From Deltaproteobacteria bacterium (GTDB taxonomy: Bacteria > Desulfobacterota > Desulfarculia > Adiutricales > Adiutricaceae), in assembly GCA_031278835.1 (NCBI GenBank), contig JAITJP010000291.1:1-8708 (forward strand): DNA of 8,708 bases, in the 5' to 3' direction. The stretch's first letter is position 1. Every line of letters starts with the position of its first letter. The notes beneath the pieces are model-generated. The model made no database searches, had not been told where the DNA came from, and saw only the letters and a list, made by a program, of their open reading frames with translations. Positions 5,320-8,708 of this stretch are shown here, piece by piece. Made by a program: the position numbers and the translations under genes.

Positions 5320-6412
5320 AAAAAGCCGGGAGATTTAGGGAGAGATTGACTAGGTTTTGGGCCATGTAGGGGATCAGCCTAATGGGCTGACGGTAATCGA
5401 GCAAGGTGGGCGTTTGGCCGGGATCCGAGTGACTTACGGCCAGGCCCTGGGGCAAAAAGGTCAGGGTCAGCGGGCAGTGGAATTTTTTGATGTCAGAGAG
5501 CGGGTGCGGCTTAACCCTTGGGGCCAGGGTGACCGGGCCCAGGGCAGAGTAGCCCTTTATGATGACCAGACTTTTTAGGGAAGCGATTTGGCCGTCCGGG
5601 GCCAAGACCAGGGAATTACGATCAGCGGTCAGGCCCGTAGCTTCGGGGTCGTGGGCCAAAAGGGGGCCAAGGGGCGTGGCCACCAGGCTCGGTTCGGCCG
5701 GCTCCAGAGACTCCAGTTGGCCATTGGGGTAAAGGGAAAAACCAGCCCCCACCGGAAGCGATTGACCGCTATGGGGCAGGCTCAAAGAGAGTTTTTCCTT
5801 GGGCCAAAGGCAAATGCTTTTAGCTTGACCGTTGGGATAAAAGGCCAAAACGGAAAGGTATAAACGAAAGGAAGTGAATTTTAACTTAAGTTCAATGGGC
5901 CTATTAAACTTTTTCTCATCATTTAAGGACCAAAAGCCACTAAGGCGCCCATCCACGGGAAAAAGACGCTTTAAGGCCCCGTTTTCGTAAAAAGTCACCT
6001 TTTCGGCCGGAAGGGGGCCTAAAGGCGTGGGCACCATGGTGACTTGGGCCAGCCTGAGGCTTTTTATGGCCCCCGACTCGTGGAAAGTCATCGAGGGGGC
6101 GTATTTTTTGCGGGCCTGGTCAAACTCATAATTGGGCGTTAGATCGCCCAAAGGCGTTTTGACGCTGGTCCGGCCAGTAAAGGTCACCGAGCGCAGGGCC
6201 CCGGAGGGATAGCGATCCCGAGGCCCCAGGGCGCTTAGGATCGAAAGGACCTTAACGGCTCCGGCCTCTGGTGAGGGGCCGGGCCGGTCACCGGCTAGCT
6301 GATCGTCTAGGGCCGGGTCCCTAGACGTGCCCATAGGCGCGTCCCTAGCCGGGCCTAGGGGGAGCGGCTGGGGGCTCATTGGGGAACTCACTTGAGGCTT
6401 AATTGGTGACAT
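5318..6412 (-). CDS. YwqK/MORN-like repeat protein of unknown function
   Basis: This is a 364-aa protein built from beta-hairpin-type repeats. Six units of the form (F/L)Y-P-N-G-x-(L/I)-x-S-L are visible near residues 67, 110, 141, 191, 227 and 270 (for example FYENGALKRL, FYPNGQAKSI, LYPNGQLESL). Between several of them is a second motif, T-x-V-x-T-P-L-G-x-L, near 82, 125 and 242, with a weaker copy near 289. The period is roughly 30-50 residues. Such Y-x-x-G repeats occur in MORN and YwqK-type proteins, which serve as binding or scaffold modules, and no catalytic motif is seen. Residues 1-52 are Pro/Ala/Asp-rich and have no signal peptide. The ATG at 6412 overlaps the end of the anfO-like gene by 25 bp, with GGAG about 11 nt upstream, so translation is probably coupled. 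The neighbours suggest a role around nitrogenase, but this is inference. Confidence 0.82.
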   Translation of the reverse strand: MSPIKPQVSSPMSPQPLPLGPARDAPMGTSRDPALDDQLAGDRPGPSPEAGAVKVLSILSALGPRDRYPSGALRSVTFTGRTSVKTPLGDLTPNYEFDQARKKYAPSMTFHESGAIKSLRLAQVTMVPTPLGPLPAEKVTFYENGALKRLFPVDGRLSGFWSLNDEKKFNRPIELKLKFTSFRLYLSVLAFYPNGQAKSICLWPKEKLSLSLPHSGQSLPVGAGFSLYPNGQLESLEPAEPSLVATPLGPLLAHDPEATGLTADRNSLVLAPDGQIASLKSLVIIKGYSALGPVTLAPRVKPHPLSDIKKFHCPLTLTFLPQGLAVSHSDPGQTPTLLDYRQPIRLIPYMAQNLVNLSLNLPAF

Positions 6413-7083
6413 GGTTTGGCTATCTCCGAAGTGATTTCAATCAAGAGCCCGCCAGGTATCTCTCGATGGTCCCAAGACAGACCCCGGGCCTTAAGATGGT
6501 CAGGCAACCAGGGCGGGAAGTGGTCAAAAATAAGTTTAAGGCTTAAAAACTTCTGGCTCTCAAAAAAGGGCCTGAGAATTTTTTTGCTGGTTAGCTCCGG
6601 ATAGGAGTTTAGGGCCAAGCGCATATCGAGAAAAAACTCCCCAGAGCCAAACTCGGTTTCGTAAGGGGCCTTTGGGGGCGACTGGTCTGGAGAGGACTCC
6701 TGGGGCTTGGCCCTGGTTTGGGCCGGATCTTGGTCATCGGAAGGGCTCAAGTCGTTCTCGGCGATGGCCGAAAGGACCTCGGTTTTAAAGCCGTTTAACT
6801 GGTATAGGCTAAAGTCAAACTTAGAGAGAACTTCCAGGGATAGGCCGCCGTAACCTCGGGAAACCAGGGCCTGGACTTGGCAGAGTAGGCCGGCCATCTG
6901 CTTTAGTTTTTTTCTCATTTCGGCAAGTCCAGTTATGTTGGCAAAATTAAAGTCAACCACTTGGTCGATCTGCCAATCCGATGGGCCCTTATGAAAAAAC
7001 ATGATTTTTTGAGTTTCAGGGACGCTGGAGAGTTCCCCTTGGTCATTTTGGGTCACGGCGATTAAAAAATCAGGGTCTTTCAT
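6388..7083 (-). CDS. anfO: AnfO-family nitrogenase accessory protein
   Basis: This 231-aa protein resembles AnfO, a small protein encoded with the Fe-only nitrogenase in anf operons whose exact role is not settled. Residues 6-98 show the family's N-terminal half: a first beta strand (FLIAVTQNDQGE), an I-T-G-L-A-E-M-R-K-K-L segment (50-60), a V-x-A-L-V-S-R-G-Y-G-G strand (70-80) and F-D-F-S-L-Y-Q-L-N-G. The C-terminal half (148-217) has F-F-L-D-M-R-L-A-L, ELTSKKILRPFF (163-174), the D-H-F-P-P-W-L segment (187-193) and a closing G-G-L-L-I-E-I strand. A Ser/Pro/Asp-rich linker (112-141) joins the two. No clear Shine-Dalgarno precedes the ATG at 7083. It lies 154 nt after nifV-alpha and overlaps the next gene. 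The family call is from recognition of the motifs; AnfO-like proteins also occur beside Mo-nitrogenase genes, so the nitrogenase type is open. Confidence 0.75.
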   Translation of the reverse strand: MKDPDFLIAVTQNDQGELSSVPETQKIMFFHKGPSDWQIDQVVDFNFANITGLAEMRKKLKQMAGLLCQVQALVSRGYGGLSLEVLSKFDFSLYQLNGFKTEVLSAIAENDLSPSDDQDPAQTRAKPQESSPDQSPPKAPYETEFGSGEFFLDMRLALNSYPELTSKKILRPFFESQKFLSLKLIFDHFPPWLPDHLKARGLSWDHREIPGGLLIEITSEIAKPCHQLSLK

Positions 7084-7177
7084 GGTGATTTGCCAAAAAG
7101 GGGGCCAATATGGGCCTTAAAATGAGGGCCAATAGGCTGATCAATCTCAGGCTTTGGGTAGACTAGATAGGCTCTTT

Positions 7178-7220
7178 AGGGAAAAAGAAAATAAAAACAA
7201 GAAAAGGAGAAAAAAACGAG
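7178..7220 (-). other. Long pyrimidine-rich tract between nifV-alpha and anfO
   Basis: On the minus strand about 43 nt are almost entirely T and C, in blocks of T interrupted by TCTCC, TCTTG and similar words, starting 18 nt after the nifV-alpha stop codon. There is no GC hairpin directly before it, so it is not a standard intrinsic terminator. A Rho-loading or RNA-binding site is possible. Elsewhere in this gap I see the 9-bp word GGGCCAATA at 7102-7110 and 7126-7134, and no convincing promoter. Confidence 0.35.
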
Positions 7221-7237
7221 TTGATGGCTGAAAAAAG

Positions 7238-8140
7238 TTAACGATCAAATCTCTGGGGGCCGGAATGTTGGGCAATCCAGTCGGTTATGTCGCTGCCGGG
7301 AGAGGTTTTGAGGTTTTCCATAAAGGCGCTTCGATCGAGCTCTTGGGCAAAGCTCTCTTCGATGGCCAGGGCCTCGGCCGAGGTGAGCTTTAGGGCGATC
7401 TGGTTTGACTTTTCGGCCAGTTTTATGAAGCCGGAAAAAGAAGCGTTACCGGCCCTTTCGCCCAGGCCCTTTAGGGAAGTGTGGATATATTGGGCCCCGC
7501 TTAGGGCGGCGATCAGGGAGTTGACCTCGGCCAGGCCCAGATCGTCATGGGCGTGAAACTCGATAACAAAGTTACCGGTATTGAAATACTCAACTAGGCG
7601 CCTTGTCGAGGTGGGGGTCAAGACCCCGCAGGTGTCGGAGATACGAAGGTTTTCGACCTGAAGGTAGCCTAAAAGCGTTCTGATGCGGGTTAGGTTTTCA
7701 AAGGCCACCCGGGAGGCGTCTTCCAAACCCACGCTGACCTCAAAACCATTGAGCCGGGCCAGATCCAGGCATTTTTCCAAAATCTTGGCCGCTGAGTCAA
7801 AATCCATATTGAGCTTTTCGCGCAATTGAATTTTGGAGCAGGGGAAGCAAACGTGTATTATGTGGGGCTTTAAGGCCATGGAGGCCTCAACGTCGCTTAG
7901 GTTGAGCCGATTCCAGGCGATTATTTTGGCCCTTTGGCTAAGCCTGGTCCATCTCTTGGCCGCGGCCGTTTCCTTGGGGGTGAAGCCCGGGGCCAGGGCC
8001 TCAAGGCGATCGACTTGGGCCTCATCCAAGGCTTTAATGATGCGCTCCCTGGTCTCGATGGATAAGACCAAGCCCGGGGCTTGATGGCCGTCCCTAAGGG
8101 TGGTATCGACTAGGCCTATTTGGCGAGGGCTCTGGGTCAT
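7238..8140 (-). CDS. nifV: Homocitrate synthase, catalytic (alpha) subunit
   Basis: This is a 300-aa protein of the DRE-TIM metallolyase family. It carries DTTLRDG at 12-18, the metal-binding HAHDDLG at 196-202 and GLGERAGN at 225-232, in the order expected of NifV. Homocitrate synthase condenses acetyl-CoA with 2-oxoglutarate to homocitrate, the organic ligand of the nitrogenase cofactor. The protein stops after the TIM barrel and lacks the E-S-G-x-H-x-D-G segment, which is instead in the gene just upstream. This is the NifV-alpha/NifV-omega split known from Clostridium pasteurianum. The start is taken as the ATG at 8140, with AGGA 7-8 nt upstream and 28 nt after the omega stop; a start at 8272 would overlap the omega gene and add a non-family extension. 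One oddity is DGHQ instead of the usual DGEQ. Isopropylmalate or re-citrate synthase are alternatives, but the anfO neighbour and the split favour NifV. Confidence 0.82.
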   Translation of the reverse strand: MTQSPRQIGLVDTTLRDGHQAPGLVLSIETRERIIKALDEAQVDRLEALAPGFTPKETAAAKRWTRLSQRAKIIAWNRLNLSDVEASMALKPHIIHVCFPCSKIQLREKLNMDFDSAAKILEKCLDLARLNGFEVSVGLEDASRVAFENLTRIRTLLGYLQVENLRISDTCGVLTPTSTRRLVEYFNTGNFVIEFHAHDDLGLAEVNSLIAALSGAQYIHTSLKGLGERAGNASFSGFIKLAEKSNQIALKLTSAEALAIEESFAQELDRSAFMENLKTSPGSDITDWIAQHSGPQRFDR

Positions 8141-8168
8141 GTAGGTGTCCTTGGTCAAAATGGCCCCC

Positions 8169-8708
8169 TTAATGAAAAAGCCGAGGCCCGCTAGTCGAGG
8201 CCACTTCGGTCTGGGGGCCCGGGGAACCCGGGGAACTCGGGGCGGCCGCCTCCGAGGCTGATCCAGACCCAATGGAAAGGGAGTCAGCTTTTTCGGCTTT
8301 TGGCTTGCTTGGGTCGTCTTTGGGGCTGTCTTGGGACTTTTTTACGGCCAAGGGGGGCCGGCGGGGCACCTTGACCGTGGAGTACAAGATCTCAAACTCA
8401 CTGTCGGTTAAGGCTCGACCCAGGGCCAAGGCCTTTTCTTTGACTTTTTTTAACAAACCCTTAATGACGGTCGGGGAGGTGGACAGCTCCAAACAATCGC
8501 ATTTCAAAAGTAAGGCTTTATGCCCGCTGTGCAGGCCCAAACTTAGGTATCTGCGGGCCCCGACCACCTCGGGGGCGAAAGGTTCATATAAACTCGGTTC
8601 CTTTAAAAGGCCGTCCACGTGAACGCCCGATTCCAGGGCGAAGATGCCCCGGCCGGTGACGGCTTTAAATTCGTCGATCTTGGTGGCCGAGAGGTACTCA
8701 AAAAGTTC
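8169..8708 (-). CDS. nifV: Homocitrate synthase, C-terminal (omega) subunit, 5' end outside window
   Basis: The last 179 codons are visible and the frame is open to the window edge. They show the part of NifV that follows the TIM barrel: GIFALESGVHVDGLLKEP (21-38 of the visible part), YEPFAPEVVGARR, L-G-L-H-S-G and the helical end L-L-K-K-V-K ... F-E-I-L-Y. This region covers the homocitrate/isopropylmalate synthase linker that completes the active site. After it comes a tail of about 65 residues rich in Lys, Asp, Ser, Pro and Gly, not typical of NifV. The next gene supplies the barrel, so the two products probably form one enzyme, in the omega-then-alpha order. Because the 5' end is missing, a full-length second NifV with its own barrel cannot be excluded. 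Confidence 0.8.
   Translation of the reverse strand, partial: ELFEYLSATKIDEFKAVTGRGIFALESGVHVDGLLKEPSLYEPFAPEVVGARRYLSLGLHSGHKALLLKCDCLELSTSPTVIKGLLKKVKEKALALGRALTDSEFEILYSTVKVPRRPPLAVKKSQDSPKDDPSKPKAEKADSLSIGSGSASEAAAPSSPGSPGPQTEVASTSGPRLFH
8218..8244. repeat. Three 9-bp in-frame repeats in the omega-subunit tail
   Basis: CCCGGGGAA occurs at 8218-8226 and 8227-8235, then CTCGGGGCG at 8236-8244. They encode part of the Ser-Pro-Gly-rich C-terminal tail (SPGSPGP). This is consistent with slippage expansion of a low-complexity tail. Confidence 0.6.

Noticed and set aside
5318..6412. YwqK-type antitoxin of a toxin-antitoxin pair
   Set aside because: The repeats look similar, but no toxin-like partner is adjacent. 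The overlap is with an anfO-like gene and the protein has extra T-P-L-G motifs.
7084..7112. Sigma-54-like promoter (TGGCCCCC...TTGGCA) before anfO
   Set aside because: The GG and GC pairs are 11 rather than 10 bases apart, and the -12 element would lie only about 10 nt from the ATG. I saw no NifA-type TGT-N10-ACA site in the gap.
8141..8272. Upstream start at 8272 giving a 344-residue NifV-alpha
   Set aside because: The added 44 residues are Arg/Pro-rich, overlap the omega gene and have no family similarity, whereas the ATG at 8140 has an AGGA site and starts just before the conserved barrel.
8272..8622. 116-residue open frame on the plus strand
   Set aside because: It is antisense to the NifV-omega coding sequence, whose protein has clear family motifs; the plus-strand translation has none.

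Overview
The window reads as chromosome from a strictly anaerobic, probably nitrogen-fixing bacterium of moderate GC content. The taxon is not fixed by what I can see. The split homocitrate synthase and the AnfO-type protein are features known from anaerobes such as Clostridia, while the GC-rich, GGCC-rich DNA would fit a Desulfobacterota-like or other gut or sediment anaerobe better. This placement is inference.

Layout. (1) Positions 1-2344, minus strand: a p-aminobenzoate (folate) operon running leftward in the order pabA, pabB, pabC, with pabC cut by the window edge. A well-formed promoter (TTGACA, 18 bp, TATAAA) lies near 2315-2344. It is followed by a leader of about 175 nt holding a terminator-like hairpin and a second hairpin that partly buries the pabA ribosome-binding site. 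Four tandem 22-bp repeats separate pabA from pabB, and a near-palindrome separates pabB from pabC. (2) Positions 2345-2528: the rest of the divergent intergenic region, with a long inverted repeat and three 12-bp tandem repeats. (3) Positions 2529-3740, plus strand: a membrane-anchored metallophosphoesterase ending at a strong bidirectional terminator (3742-3767). (4) Positions 3822-8708, minus strand: a leftward block whose order of transcription is nifV-omega (partial, C-terminal half of homocitrate synthase), nifV-alpha (catalytic half), an AnfO-family protein, a YwqK/MORN-like repeat protein, and a protein that looks like a ribosomal protein L11 methyltransferase (PrmA) that has lost its S-adenosylmethionine site.

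How the genes fit together. PabA supplies ammonia to PabB, which makes aminodeoxychorismate from chorismate, and PabC would release p-aminobenzoate for folate. In the other block, homocitrate synthase makes the organic ligand of the nitrogenase cofactor, and AnfO is an accessory protein first known from Fe-only nitrogenase operons. The next two genes lie downstream of anfO in the same orientation. The repeat protein overlaps anfO by 25 bp, which suggests coupled expression; the degenerate PrmA-like protein follows after a 149-bp gap. They are the best candidates here for undescribed parts of a nitrogenase-associated system. No nitrogenase structural gene is in the window, so that link rests on the neighbours alone.

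Two general traits stand out: Pro/Ser/Ala-rich extensions or linkers on most proteins, and many short tandem duplications both between and inside genes.
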